A DNA stretch of 64,000 bases from Streptomyces sp. S3(2020) (GCF_013044505.1 NZ_JABERD010000003.1:62001-126000); one strand, 5' to 3'. Positions 1-8,902 are shown, counted from the first letter of the stretch. Notes: a model not told the origin generated them from the letters alone. Translations and numbers: made by a program.

Positions 1-269
1 TCGCGGTCGAATCGCCACGCCGTGGCGAGGAGTCCGGCCCCCTGCAGAGCAAAGAGGAGCACTGCTGCGGGCATTCCGCCCCTCACGTGGGTGGCCGGCA
101 AGCCTCCGACCACCAGCGGAAGGCCGATGACCAGCGCCCAACCAGCGAAGTTGATTCGCAGGAAGCGGCGTCGAACGAGCGAGGTCGCCGTTTGCAGTTC
201 GCAGAGGCCGTTGTCGCCACACCCTTGGCGGCGGGGCGGCCGAGCCGGCTGTTGCTGATGTGGACTCAT
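1..269 (-). CDS. Small membrane protein, DUF485-like (partial, runs off left edge)
   Basis: About 89 residues are visible, starting at an ATG whose first base is 269, with AGGAG five bases upstream. The N-terminus is Pro/Gln/Arg rich and cytoplasmic-looking. Then come an LVRRRFLRINFAG stretch and two hydrophobic segments (about residues 45-60 and 70-85). This layout resembles the small two-helix DUF485 proteins often found beside solute symporters, but the C-terminus is outside the window and no catalytic motif is visible. The family call is a weak inference; that it is a real gene rests on the ribosome site and membrane pattern. Confidence 0.45.
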   Translation of the reverse strand, partial: MSPHQQQPARPPRRQGCGDNGLCELQTATSLVRRRFLRINFAGWALVIGLPLVVGGLPATHVRGGMPAAVLLFALQGAGLLATAWRFDR

Positions 270-678
270 GTCTTCTCCTGGAGGCAGGACAGCGGGGATG
301 GTTTTGGTGCTCGCAACTGCTGGCGGGCGGCACGGTGACGCCCGAACTGCGTCGGCCCCGTTGGCCGAGTACGGCAAGGACGCATGCTGCAGCAGAGCCG
401 TCGGTGAGCGGGGAGCGCGACTGAGGAGCGAGGCCCCTCAGCTCCCTCAGCGGCCATCCGAATCGAAGTGGTGCAGGGAGGAGGCGCTACCTTGCAGCTC
501 CCGCGGGTGCCTTTCGTGGCTGAGTCCTGCCAGCCGTGCCGGGGTCCTTGGGGACGGGGTGACTGAAGTCGACCGGGGAGCCCTGATGGCCGATCCGAGG
601 GCCCTGTGACTCCACGCCCGCCTTCTTCCGCGGTCTGGTGCAGCCCGCGGAGCGCACCGGTGCAGGCCGGCACCGAGG
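270..678. other. Intergenic stretch without a recognised gene
   Basis: About 400 bases between the end of the MFS gene and the start of the leftward small membrane protein. Several open frames cross it on both strands but none has a ribosome site with a recognisable protein. I see no clear hairpin or repeat. It may contain the promoter for the small membrane protein. Confidence 0.4.
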
Positions 679-1965
679 TCAGCGCACAGCCTGGACGCGC
701 AGGACGCCGAGCCCTCCGAGCAGGGCGAAGGCCGCGCCGAGCGGGAAGAGCAGAGCATACGAATCAGTACCCGCGACCAGAGCGCCGGCCAGAGCGGGGG
801 CGAGGATCTGCGGAGCGATCGAGGCAAGGTTCATTACGCCGATGTCCTGGGCGTACGAGTTCGACCTGGGCAGCACCTGCGTCAGGAGAGCGTTGTCGAC
901 GGACTCGAAGCAGCCGAAGGCAAGCCCGACGACGACCGTCATGGTGAGGTAGCCGGCCAGGGTCGGTGAGGCGAAGGGGATGAGCAGCCCACCAGCCATC
1001 AGTGCCGACGCCGAGCAAACGAAAACCTTCCGGCGTCCGATCCGGTCCGACAGCATGCCGGCCGGCACCGTCGAGAGACAGATGCACAAGGCCGTGAGGC
1101 CCGCGACCACCGGAACCATGTCGACCGCATCGTCCCCGAGGCCGATGTGGTCCTCGAGCAGGTACAGGCCGTAGGCGTTGACGGTGAAGAAGCCCGTGTA
1201 GGTGAGAGTGCGGCTCGTGAGGGCCCACCAGAAGTCCGGGTGCGCCCGGGGAGACACGAGGAAGGTTCTCCACCAGCGTGTTCCGGCCTGCTCCCGCGGG
1301 GCGTGGGGCGCGGCTCTGTTGTCGGGGTCTCGTGTGACGAACAGGCGCGTGGCAGTCAGGGTGGCAGGAATGCAGCCGACGATGAAGTAGGCGAGGGGAG
1401 AGTTCGACGAGAGTACTGAGCTAAGTGCCGTTCCGCCGGCCGATCCCAGAAGGATTCCCAGGCCGAGGGCGGCGCTGAAGCGTCCCCGCTGTTCAATCGG
1501 TACCTGGTCTGGAAGGACGGCGGCCAGCGGACCCTGAGCTGCGCTGAGGACTAGCTCTGAGGTGACGTACAGAATCCCGAGTACCAGGAGTGACTGAGTC
1601 CAGCCCATCGCCCACAGGATCGGGGCGGCAAGCAGGCTACCGCCCAGAACGTACGGGGTGCGACTGCCCGCGCGGGTGCGGGTCCGATCGGAAAGCGCGC
1701 CGGACAGGGGCTGTGCGATCAGGGCGGCGGTGGCGCCAAGGAGCGTGAAGAGGCTGAGCACTTTGGCCTTGTCGTCGCCCGCCAGGTCCTCGATCTGAAG
1801 GGCGAGCAGGACACCGGGCACCGCGCCGTACACGATGGAGATGCCGAACTGGGAAACGCCGATCGAGAGCATCAAGCTCCGAGGCGCACTGGCCACGCCA
1901 ACAGCCTCCTCGCCGGCCGTGGCGGCGAGGAGTTCTTCCGGATCCGGCGAGAAAGGTTGGGGCAC
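679..1965 (-). CDS. MFS transporter
   Basis: A 428-residue major facilitator protein, presumably a proton-coupled exporter or importer in the cytoplasmic membrane. Two six-helix halves are visible, each with the family loop 2-3 signature: GALSDRTRTRAG in the first half and GMLSDRIGRRKV in the second. I place the start at GTG 1965 because GGAGA lies five bases upstream; the open frame extends further upstream but that part is a relic of another gene. It follows a decayed aromatic hydroxylase on the same strand, so it may have transported an aromatic acid. It appears intact, unlike its upstream neighbours, and has two inverted repeats before it. The substrate cannot be told. Confidence 0.85.
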   Translation of the reverse strand: MPQPFSPDPEELLAATAGEEAVGVASAPRSLMLSIGVSQFGISIVYGAVPGVLLALQIEDLAGDDKAKVLSLFTLLGATAALIAQPLSGALSDRTRTRAGSRTPYVLGGSLLAAPILWAMGWTQSLLVLGILYVTSELVLSAAQGPLAAVLPDQVPIEQRGRFSAALGLGILLGSAGGTALSSVLSSNSPLAYFIVGCIPATLTATRLFVTRDPDNRAAPHAPREQAGTRWWRTFLVSPRAHPDFWWALTSRTLTYTGFFTVNAYGLYLLEDHIGLGDDAVDMVPVVAGLTALCICLSTVPAGMLSDRIGRRKVFVCSASALMAGGLLIPFASPTLAGYLTMTVVVGLAFGCFESVDNALLTQVLPRSNSYAQDIGVMNLASIAPQILAPALAGALVAGTDSYALLFPLGAAFALLGGLGVLRVQAVR

Positions 1966-2102
1966 AAGTTCTCCAGAAGGCTGTGTAGGGGCCAGGAAGC
2001 TGAGAGTGGTGCGCGGAGGGGGCCGGTGTGACGTGCTGCACAGCAGGGCCAGTGGACCCCACGACTGGCTGCGCGCACCAAGTCCCGCTGCCTCTACGAG
2101 GT

Positions 2103-2144
2103 ATAGGCAGCGCCTATGCCACTGCGGCGGAGCGCCGCAGTGGC
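2103..2144. promoter_or_regulatory. Two adjacent perfect inverted repeats upstream of the MFS gene
   Basis: The first repeat is ATAGGC-AGC-GCCTAT (2103-2117). The second, starting one base later, has 12-base arms around a GAG loop (2118-2144; arm GCCACTGCGGCG). The first looks like a dimeric regulator operator. The second could be an operator or a hairpin in the leader. They sit about 140 bases upstream of the transporter start, where the hydroxylase relic has already lost its similarity. Confidence 0.5.
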
Positions 2145-2234
2145 GCGCAATGACGGTGCCGTCGTTCAGGTCAACGTTGCCGAGCATGGGGCGCCGCGCT
2201 GGCGAAGGCGGAGGAGTGAGGGAGCTGACCGGGA

Positions 2235-2834
2235 GGCCTGCGCGGACGTCGACGACATTCCAGCGCTCGTCGAAACGCAGGTCCTCCCGTCCGGCTCCGA
2301 TGGCCCCACGCGTCAGGCTGTTGGCGCGGTCGCAGCCCAGAACGGCGTTCGCCCACAGATGGCTCTCGCCACCCTTTCCCCGGACGGTCACGCGAACCGG
2401 ACCGTCAGCGGCCTGGTCGACGGGCGACACCTCCGCCCCGGTCCCCAGCACGCACTCCGGGCGCCGGGCCAGGGCCTCGCGCAGCAGAGTCTCCAGGTCT
2501 CCAGCTCCGGCTGGCCGAACATACTGGGCTGCGGGAAATCATGGTGCCTGTGCTCGGAGCGCCGGAATTCGGCGGTCATCCGGTGTCGGGCGTCCAGCAG
2601 CCGCAGGCCACGCGCCGGTCGGGCGACCTCGGCGAACTCATCGTGGATTCCAGCGGCCTGGAGGATCCGGCGGACCTCGTCGTCCATGGCGACGGCTCGG
2701 GGCAGGGGGTAGACGTCCGAGTGACGTTCGAGGACGACCGCCCGCACACCGTGCCGGGCGAGCAGGAGGGCGGCGGTGACGCCGACGGGCCTGGCCCCGA
2801 CGATCACCACGGGTACCCGGGGCGACGTACTCAC
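2235..2834 (-). pseudogene. MhpA-like FAD aromatic hydroxylase relic
   Basis: The N-terminus (ATG at 2834) reads as the FAD-binding start of a 3-(3-hydroxyphenyl)propionate hydroxylase-type flavoprotein: VPVVIVGARPVGVTAALLLA followed by VLERHSDVYPLPRAVAMDDE. The dinucleotide motif has lost one glycine (GARPVG for GAGPVG). Around 2490 the frame shifts. Similarity then continues in a second frame through GCDRANSLTRG and FDERWNVVDV, the region that contains the DG motif in intact enzymes (here CDRANS rather than CDGANS). It stops near 2235, so roughly the last 60 percent of the usual 500-plus residues is missing. The start overlaps the end of the preceding FAH-type relic by ATGA, consistent with a former operon. 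Non-functional as it stands. Confidence 0.75.
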
Positions 2835-3532
2835 TGTGCGTCTGCCACGGGGGTGCGCTGCTCGCCGAGGTCGATCCGCCCGTCCGGAGTGGTGATCGTG
2901 GCGGTGATCAGGTCATCCGCGTGGAGGAAGTGCGGGGTGCGGGCCTGGCTCCTGAAGAACGCCTTCCACTTGACGGCCGGCGGCAACAGCGCGCCGATCT
3001 TCTCGACCGCCTTGGGCGGCGCCTTCAGCGCGGTGCCGGTCAGCAGCAGGTCGCCGGGGTCGAGGATCTGGAAACGGGCCAGCAGGGACAGCGCCTGCAC
3101 CGGGCGGACGATCATGTCGGCCAGGGTGCGGTCCTGACTCAGGTCGCAGTTGACGGACAACTTCAGCCGCAGATCGAGGAGATGGGTGAAGTCCTCCGGC
3201 TCCAGCAGCGCGAGGTACGGGCCCGTCGGAGTGAAGGTGGGGTACGACTTGCTCTCGTAGAACGGGGTCTTGGTCAGCTGGACGTCACGGGCGCTGACGT
3301 CGTTGGTGAGAACGAGCCCGACATGGTGCACGACCCGCACCGGGAGGCCGGAGGGGTCGAGCAGGTCGACCACCTTGCCACCACCGGGCGGGTCGGCGTC
3401 TCGCACGGTGGAGCCGGTGGTCCGGGCGAGCCGGTCCAGGTCGCCGCGCTAGGCCGCGCGGAATGCCGGGCCGATGAAACGGGACGCGGGGCCGCGTCGG
3501 ATCACCATGCACGGCGAGTCGGCGAAGGTGAA
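2831..3532 (-). pseudogene. Deletion chimera: VOC dioxygenase fragment joined to FAH-family hydrolase C-terminus
   Basis: Reading from 3532, the frame gives FTFADSPCMVIRRGPASRF, closely matching residues 77-95 of the intact VOC dioxygenase at 27793. It continues through a TAG stop (3451-3449) and DLLDPSGLPVRVVH, the end of the first VOC domain. It then passes directly into VLTNDVSARDVQLTKTPFYE, the core of a fumarylacetoacetate hydrolase-family enzyme, and continues to the normal C-terminus at 2831. The product is thus two thirds of an FAH hydrolase (substrate and metal-binding NDVSARD region kept, N-terminus lost) preceded by a dioxygenase scrap. A start at 3406 would give 191 residues, but the first part would not be FAH sequence. 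A deletion fused two adjacent catabolic genes. Confidence 0.8.
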
Positions 3533-3617
3533 CTGAGCAAAACATCAGAGATGTAAGCGTGAGTCGCCGGGCGGCCCGAGCGGCCTGCAAGGCTCTGGCT
3601 GCTCATCATCAACCTTT

Positions 3618-3637
3618 AACGGATACGATGACTCCAT
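3618..3637. promoter_or_regulatory. Candidate TetR operator, regulator promoter copy
   Basis: AACGGATACGATGACTCCAT matches the palindromic element at 4627-4649 in 15 of its 20 positions, but its own symmetry is weaker. It lies 58 bases upstream of the TetR start, as expected for autoregulation. Confidence 0.5.
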
Positions 3638-3694
3638 AATGCTCACTTCCGGACACTCAGGCCCAGAGATCCGCCACCGAAGGGGGATCACCGC

Positions 3695-4492
3695 ATGACC
3701 TCGGAGGTCCAGCCCGTTCCGGGCAGCCCCGCCTGGTGGGCGGGCCGGGCGCCTGCCCTCACGCAGCAGCGAGGCCGCCCGCAGACGGACATCGGCCGGA
3801 TCGTGGACACGGCCCTGCGGCTTGTCGACGACGCCGGGATCCAGGCGCTGACCCTGCGCACCCTCGCCGAGGCCCTCGGGTCCGGCACGGCGACGCTCTA
3901 CCGCCGCTTCAACAGCAAGGACGAACTCCTCGTCCTCGTGGCGGAGAAGATTCTGGGCGAGGTCCGCATCACGCCCGGGAATGTGGAAGGCCTGCCCTGG
4001 CGGGAAGCCGTGACCATCTCCGCGAACGCTTTTTACGAGGTCCTGCGCCGACACCCCCACGCGATCACCTTGCTGGCGACCCGGGTTCCCGCAGGACCCA
4101 ACAGCCTCCTCGCAAGGGAATGGCTGGGTGGGCTGCTCCTGGGTCACGGATTCTCCGTGTCCCTGACCGCCCGCGCGTTCACGGCCATCGGGCACTACGT
4201 GATCGGCTTCGCCATTCAGCAGCACAGCCCCGGAACGCCGGGGCCGGAGGACCAGGCGCAGCTGCGGGGCTACTATCGCTCCCTCGATCCGGTCGGCTAC
4301 CCGGCCACGTCGGCAGCTGCCGACGAGCTGACCTCCGTACCGCCGCACGAGGAATTCCGGTTCGGTCTGGATCTGCTCCTCGACGGCCTGGAGCGGGCCG
4401 CACGTAAACAGCCTCAGGACTCCACGGATCCCGGCAGGCATCGAACCGGGCGGACCCCGAAAGGGCCGGTGGCGAACGATCCGGCCGCCTGA
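3695..4492 (+). CDS. TetR/AcrR-family transcriptional regulator
   Basis: A 265-residue one-component repressor. The N-terminal helix-turn-helix is clear at about residues 35-80 (IVDTALRLVDDAGIQALTLR, then LGSGTATLYRRFNSKDELL). The rest is a ligand-binding domain of the tetracycline-repressor C-terminal type, with a charged, probably disordered tail (about residues 235-265) longer than usual. An Ala/Pro-rich stretch of about 25 residues precedes the DNA-binding domain. It stands between the broken leftward catabolic genes and the rightward FAD monooxygenase. Related palindromes precede both it and the monooxygenase, so it probably represses itself and that enzyme and is relieved by an aromatic substrate. 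The ligand is unknown. Confidence 0.88.
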   Translation: MTSEVQPVPGSPAWWAGRAPALTQQRGRPQTDIGRIVDTALRLVDDAGIQALTLRTLAEALGSGTATLYRRFNSKDELLVLVAEKILGEVRITPGNVEGLPWREAVTISANAFYEVLRRHPHAITLLATRVPAGPNSLLAREWLGGLLLGHGFSVSLTARAFTAIGHYVIGFAIQQHSPGTPGPEDQAQLRGYYRSLDPVGYPATSAAADELTSVPPHEEFRFGLDLLLDGLERAARKQPQDSTDPGRHRTGRTPKGPVANDPAA

Positions 4493-4626
4493 CGCCCCGT
4501 GTGGCGTCCGATGCCCGGGTGGTGCCAGTGGCGCGGGCCCCGGTCGGGGCGGGTCGCCCGTTGAGAGCGGTCCACACGGCCATCCTTGCGTACCCCCAGC
4601 TCGCCCGGCTTGCTCCATCCTCAATA

Positions 4627-4649
4627 AACGGCTACGCTGTAGCCATTAA
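4627..4649. promoter_or_regulatory. Candidate TetR operator upstream of the FAD monooxygenase
   Basis: GGCTAC-GCT-GTAGCC (4630-4644) is a perfect six-base inverted repeat flanked by AA and AATAAA-like AT-rich bases, in otherwise GC-rich DNA. The flanks match the element upstream of the TetR gene. It lies 266 bases before the monooxygenase start, so a long leader (4650-4914) with no gene that I recognise follows. Confidence 0.6.
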
Positions 4650-4914
4650 AGAGAGCGGGATGACCCGGGGCGGCCGCAAACCGCACTGGTCGACATGACG
4701 CGGCTTCTCTTCGCGGAAAGGAGCAGAACTCCACCGTCGGGCGGTACTCCGCACGACTCCCGTCTCCGATCGTCGACAGTTCGACGGTCCGGACGCTGCT
4801 CCATCCGGCCCACGGCCGCCTGCCGCCGCATGCGGACGCGTGGTCCAGTTCGAGAACCCCCGCGGTGCGGCCGCTCGGCTGTTTCCCCTACACCATCGAT
4901 TGAGGTTGATCAAC

Positions 4915-6438
4915 ATGACCGAACACCACCGCCGACACGCTCGACAGGACGACATCGACGTTCTCGTCGCCGGCGCCGGCCCGACGGGCTCCACTCTGGC
5001 GGCCGACCTGTTGCGGCGCGGCCTGCGCGTCCGTGTCGTCAACAAGGCGCCGCACGCCTTCGAGGGCTCCCGCGCCAAGGGCATCCAGCCCCGCACCCAG
5101 GAAGTCCTCGAGGACTTCGGCGTGCTGCACGAGGCGCACGCGGAGGGCGGACCCTACCCGCTCGCGGGACTCCACCTCGGCCCTGTCACCGCGCCCTGGA
5201 AAATGCAGCAGCGAAGCAAGCCGACCCCGGACGTCCCCTACCCGAACATCCTGCTGCTGCCGCAGCACCGCACCGACGCGATCCTGCACCGTCTGCTCGA
5301 GCGCCTGGGACTGAGCATCGAGTACGGGGTCGCCCTGGAGGGCTTCGAGCAGGACGCGGACGGCGTCACCGCGAGGCTCTCCACCGGTGAGCAGGTGCGC
5401 AGCAAGTACCTCGTCGGCGCCGACGGCGGCGCGAGCGCCGTCCGCGAGGCGACCGGTCTCGGCTTCGTCGGGGAGACCGACAACTCCGACAAGACCCTCA
5501 TCATCGACTGCACGATCGACGGACTGTCCCGCGACCGGTGGCACATGTGGCCCCGCGCGTCCGCAGGCGCATGCCCGCTGCCGCACTCCGACCAGTTCCA
5601 GGTGATGATCCGGCTGAAGTCCGGCGAGACGCCGAACACCGACCATGCCGCCCTGGTCGAACAGTTCCACGCACTCGTCGGCCTCAAGCTCCGCGACATC
5701 ACCTGGACTTCGGTGTTCCGGCCCAACGTCCGGCTCGTCGAGCACTACCGACAGGGCCGAGTCTTCCTGGCGGGCGACGCCGCCCACGTACACACCCCGG
5801 CCGGCGCGCAGGGCCTCAACACCGGTGTGCAGGACGCCTACAACCTGGGCTGGAAGCTCGGCCAGGTGATCGCCGGCGCTCCGGACAGCCTCCTCGACAG
5901 CTATGAGGCGGAACGGCTCCCGATCGCCGCGGGTGTTCTCGGCAAGTCCAGCGAGCTCTATCAGAGCCTCAGCAAGCACAGTGTCGCCGGGCTGAAGCGC
6001 GGGGACGAAGAGCGGCAGCTCGGGCTCACCTATACCGGCGGCCCGCTTGCCCCCGCCGACGCTCCGGCCACCAAGACCCTGCACGTGGGCGACCGGGCGC
6101 CGGACGCGCCGTGCACCGCCCCCGGCTCCAGCCGCCTCTTCGACATCTACCAAGGACCGCACTTCACCCTGCTGGCCTTCGGCCCCAACGCCACCGAGGC
6201 CCTGCCTGAGCTGATATGGCCGGCCGAGGGCGCCGAACTGCGCCGCTACGCCATCCGCAGCGGGCGCGGAATCGACAACGACTACATCACCGACACCACC
6301 GGCAAACTGGCCAGCATCTACGGCGTGGACGGCGACGCACTGATCCTGATCCGGCCCGACGGATACATCGGCGGCATCATCACGACCGACTGGGCGGCCA
6401 CCTTCGCCACCACGGCAAACGCGTTCATCCCGAGGTGA
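4915..6438 (+). CDS. FAD-dependent aromatic monooxygenase (class A)
   Basis: A 507-residue flavoprotein hydroxylase that would use NAD(P)H and oxygen to hydroxylate an aromatic ring. The dinucleotide motif VLVAGAGPTGSTLA is near residue 17, the DG motif is in LVGADGGASAVRE, and the GD motif is in VFLAGDAAHVHTPAGAQGLN; all are intact. The last 130 residues form the thioredoxin-like C-terminal domain typical of the phenol hydroxylase/PgaE branch. I chose ATG 4915 (GAGG nine bases upstream) because the open frame above it has no family similarity. It is preceded by a TetR gene and operator and is the one complete hydroxylase in this region. It could serve catabolism, drug inactivation or tailoring of an aromatic compound; the sequence does not decide which. 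Confidence 0.9.
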   Translation: MTEHHRRHARQDDIDVLVAGAGPTGSTLAADLLRRGLRVRVVNKAPHAFEGSRAKGIQPRTQEVLEDFGVLHEAHAEGGPYPLAGLHLGPVTAPWKMQQRSKPTPDVPYPNILLLPQHRTDAILHRLLERLGLSIEYGVALEGFEQDADGVTARLSTGEQVRSKYLVGADGGASAVREATGLGFVGETDNSDKTLIIDCTIDGLSRDRWHMWPRASAGACPLPHSDQFQVMIRLKSGETPNTDHAALVEQFHALVGLKLRDITWTSVFRPNVRLVEHYRQGRVFLAGDAAHVHTPAGAQGLNTGVQDAYNLGWKLGQVIAGAPDSLLDSYEAERLPIAAGVLGKSSELYQSLSKHSVAGLKRGDEERQLGLTYTGGPLAPADAPATKTLHVGDRAPDAPCTAPGSSRLFDIYQGPHFTLLAFGPNATEALPELIWPAEGAELRRYAIRSGRGIDNDYITDTTGKLASIYGVDGDALILIRPDGYIGGIITTDWAATFATTANAFIPR

Positions 6439-6591
6439 CGCTTTGCCGTACGCGGCGGTGAACTCCGAGCTCACCACACGGCGAAAAGCCGTTCCCATCA
6501 ACCGAGCTGTCGCGTCGGACCCCAATCGCTCTCAAGGGCCTTGGGCCCAGCGCGCGGACCGGAACTCACGTAAGGACACCAGGAAACCGAC

Positions 6592-7266
6592 ATGACCGAG
6601 GCGAGTGAGACCACCAACGGCAAAGCCGTGGCCAACGGCAAAGCCGTGGCCGACAACGAGCGGCTGGTCTTCTTCAGTGATGCGGTCGTTGCGATCGCCC
6701 TGACTCTGCTGGCACTGGAGCTGCCGGTGCCTCACGGGGCAAGCGACGCCGAGGTGTGGAGGGCGTTCCGGGAGGAAGTCCCGGACTACGCGATGTTCCT
6801 GCTGAGCTTCGCGGTCATCGCCGCGTACTGGGTAGCGCACAAGTGGTTGTTCGGCCGCATCGGCGGGTTCACACCCAGGCTCTTGTGGCTGAACTTCGTC
6901 TGGCTGCTAGGGATCATCCTCGTTCCCTTCGCGACGAAGGTCCTCATCGAGGACAGCGCCTACCAAGTCAGCGCCGTCCTCTACGCCACCGTCGTCGGCG
7001 GAACCGGGCTGGTCTTGATCAACACGGTGCGCCACTGCCGGGCGCGTGCACTCCTGCGTCCGCATGCCGCGCCCGAAGTCATGCGGCGTTTCCAACTGTT
7101 CATCACCTTCCCGACGGTCGCCTTCCTGCTGTCGATCCCTGTCGCCTACGTCAGCCTGAGCGGCGCCAAGTACAGCTGGGCAGCGGTCTTCGTACTCACC
7201 GCGCTGGCCGCCCGCTGGGCCACCCATCCGGGCGGCAATCAGTCACCAGACAAAGCGCGTCGCTGA
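6592..7266 (+). CDS. TMEM175/DUF1211-family membrane protein (putative K+ channel)
   Basis: 224 residues with about six hydrophobic helices. The first helix carries FSDAVVAIALTLLALEL, the FSD-containing signature of the TMEM175 family, whose bacterial members are tetrameric potassium-selective leak channels. Length is normal for bacterial single-unit members. The cytoplasmic N-terminus contains a direct repeat (NGKAVANGKAVAD) from an 18-base tandem duplication at 6616-6651. A weak AAGGA site lies upstream. It follows the FAD monooxygenase by about 150 bases on the same strand but has no obvious functional link. Family assignment is good; ion selectivity is inferred. Confidence 0.85.
   Translation: MTEASETTNGKAVANGKAVADNERLVFFSDAVVAIALTLLALELPVPHGASDAEVWRAFREEVPDYAMFLLSFAVIAAYWVAHKWLFGRIGGFTPRLLWLNFVWLLGIILVPFATKVLIEDSAYQVSAVLYATVVGGTGLVLINTVRHCRARALLRPHAAPEVMRRFQLFITFPTVAFLLSIPVAYVSLSGAKYSWAAVFVLTALAARWATHPGGNQSPDKARR
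6616..6651 (+). repeat. 18-bp tandem duplication inside the TMEM175-like gene
   Basis: AACGGCAAAGCCGTGGCC occurs twice in perfect head-to-tail copies. The unit is a multiple of three, so the frame is kept and six residues are duplicated in the cytoplasmic N-terminal tail. Confidence 0.9.
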
Positions 7267-7368
7267 CTCCCCAGAGGTCGAGCGAGCCGGGCCGAATCGC
7301 CAGGAGTCGCCCAGGACGCGTACCGCGCCACGCTCGTCCGGGCATTCGTCGCGACGGGTAGGAAAAAA

Positions 7369-7643
7369 ATGCGCACGACACCGAGCTTGCCCTTGTCGTC
7401 GTGGTCGGCGCTGTGCTCTGTCTTGGCCAGTTCCCGCACGATCACCCAGCGCGCGACGACGCCGAAGCAACCGACCACGTCGTCGCGGAACTGCTGCGTA
7501 TGTTCGGCGTGTCCGCCGGCGAGGCGCACGAAATCTGCCGCCGCTGTCTGCCGGCCATCTCCACCGTGCCGGTAGGCCGGCAGCCCACCGGACGACTGCA
7601 CACGTCCGCAGCGAGACCATCCGCTTGGAAGCAAGGTGTCAGC
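7369..7643 (+). pseudogene. TetR regulator C-terminal relic
   Basis: Translation gives DTELALVVVVGAVLCLGQF and then VVAELLRMFGVSAGEAHEIC, nearly identical to the last third of the intact TetR protein at 26954-27670. The DNA-binding domain and the first two thirds are absent; similarity begins abruptly near 7369. The frame runs without a stop into the following hydrolase, whereas in the intact copy the regulator's TGA overlaps the hydrolase-type ATG. This is half of a duplicated regulator/hydrolase pair in which this copy lost its regulator. Confidence 0.85.
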
Positions 7644-8663
7644 ATGACTCTCCGCCGTACCGTCGGTGTCCTGGGTGCCGCGGTGGCTCTCAAAGGGGCC
7701 ATGGTGATCACCGCGCGCCACCGTGCTCTGGCCATGATTCCGTCTGAGCTGCGTCATCCCGCGCTCTACGTCCCGCTGAACTTCGGTAATGCCGCCGTCC
7801 GTGCCATCGCGCGCCAAGTGGTGCCCCTGATCGGTGCCACGATCAGGCCTGGCGTGCGGGTCGAGCGATGCACCGTCCCCGCCACGGCCACCGACCCCGG
7901 CGTGAACCTGCTGGCCTACCAGACAGTCGGCCGTCGTAGGCCGGGCGGGGCTCTGCTGTGGATCCATGGCGGAGGGACAGTGGTTGGCGCCGCACGGCAG
8001 GAGAACGCGTGGTGCAGCCGTGTCGCTGCAGAACTCGGGGTGCTCGTGGTCGGCGTCGACTACCGTCTCGCGCCGGAAAACCCCTACCCTGCCGCACACG
8101 ACGACTGCTATCGAGCACTGCGCTGGCTGCACGACAACGCCTCCGACCTCGGGGTCGATCCAGAACTCATCGTCGTCGGAGGGGAGAGCGCCGGCGGCGG
8201 GCTGGCCGCCACCGTCGTCCAGCGCGCCCACGACACCGGAGTGCCGGTCCGGTTCCAGCTGCTGGAGTACCCGATGCTCGACGACCGTACTGCTCTGCGT
8301 CCCGATCCCCATGAAAGCAGCGTCTACACCTGGACACCGGCATCCAACCGCTTCGCGTGGACGGCGTACCTCGGCCGGCCACCGCAGAAACGGGACGACC
8401 GCCCCTACATCGCCGCCGCACGGCGTGCCGATCTCACTGGACTCCCTCCTGCCTGGATAGGCGTCGGTGACCTCGATCTGTTCTGCCCCGAAGACATCGA
8501 GTACGCACGTCGCCTGCGCGAGGCGGGGACCGCGTGCGAACTGCGTGTCGAACCGGGCATGTACCACGGCGCGGACGCCCTGCTCGACGGCAGGGCACCC
8601 TCGATGACCGCTTTTCGCACCGCCATGCTCGACGCGCTCAGCGCGGCGTTGAGCGAGCCATGA
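7644..8663 (+). CDS. Alpha/beta hydrolase, hormone-sensitive lipase type
   Basis: 339 residues. The oxyanion-hole motif HGGG is at 108-111 (LLWIHGGGTVVG). The nucleophile elbow GESAG is at 180-184 (Ser182). The likely acid is Asp276 or Asp278 (GVGDLDLF) and the catalytic His is at 308 (GMYHGAD), so the enzyme looks competent. The N-terminus has a hydrophobic stretch (about residues 5-22) that may be a membrane anchor or cap helix. I start it at ATG 7644 with AAGG nine bases upstream; the longer open frame includes a regulator relic. Family members cleave short-chain or aromatic esters and lactones. A ruined copy lies at 26.7-26.96 kb. Confidence 0.88.
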   Translation: MTLRRTVGVLGAAVALKGAMVITARHRALAMIPSELRHPALYVPLNFGNAAVRAIARQVVPLIGATIRPGVRVERCTVPATATDPGVNLLAYQTVGRRRPGGALLWIHGGGTVVGAARQENAWCSRVAAELGVLVVGVDYRLAPENPYPAAHDDCYRALRWLHDNASDLGVDPELIVVGGESAGGGLAATVVQRAHDTGVPVRFQLLEYPMLDDRTALRPDPHESSVYTWTPASNRFAWTAYLGRPPQKRDDRPYIAAARRADLTGLPPAWIGVGDLDLFCPEDIEYARRLREAGTACELRVEPGMYHGADALLDGRAPSMTAFRTAMLDALSAALSEP

Positions 8664-8902
8664 CCCGCTCGGAACGAGCTGCCGCGCCCGCCGTGGCCGG
8701 AAGCGCGGTAGCCATTGGAGGCCGCTCTGTCGCGCCCAGACCGCGTGGTCATGGACGTCGTCCCGGCCGGCGACTGCTCAGGCGCCATCGCTGGGGCACC
8801 TCTGCCGTGCACGATCAGCCGCCTCTCATGAGAGTGCGGAATGTGGGCTCTTTTTCGTTTCGTGGTTGAAGTTGGGGAAGGAGCGCTGGTTGCGGGTGGC
8901 CC

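Noticed and set aside
679..2451. A single 590-residue protein combining hydroxylase-like and MFS sequence
   Set aside because: The first 160 codons are a frameshifted hydroxylase relic plus non-coding sequence; the transporter has its own GTG start with a good ribosome site at 1965.
6616..6651. Tandem repeat as a possible array or slippage switch
   Set aside because: Only two 18-base units, in frame, inside a coding tail; too short to be a phase-variable element.
7401..8663. A 420-residue TetR-hydrolase fusion protein
   Set aside because: The N-terminal 81 residues are only the tail of a regulator whose intact paralogue is a separate gene; a proper ATG with a ribosome site starts the hydrolase at 7644.
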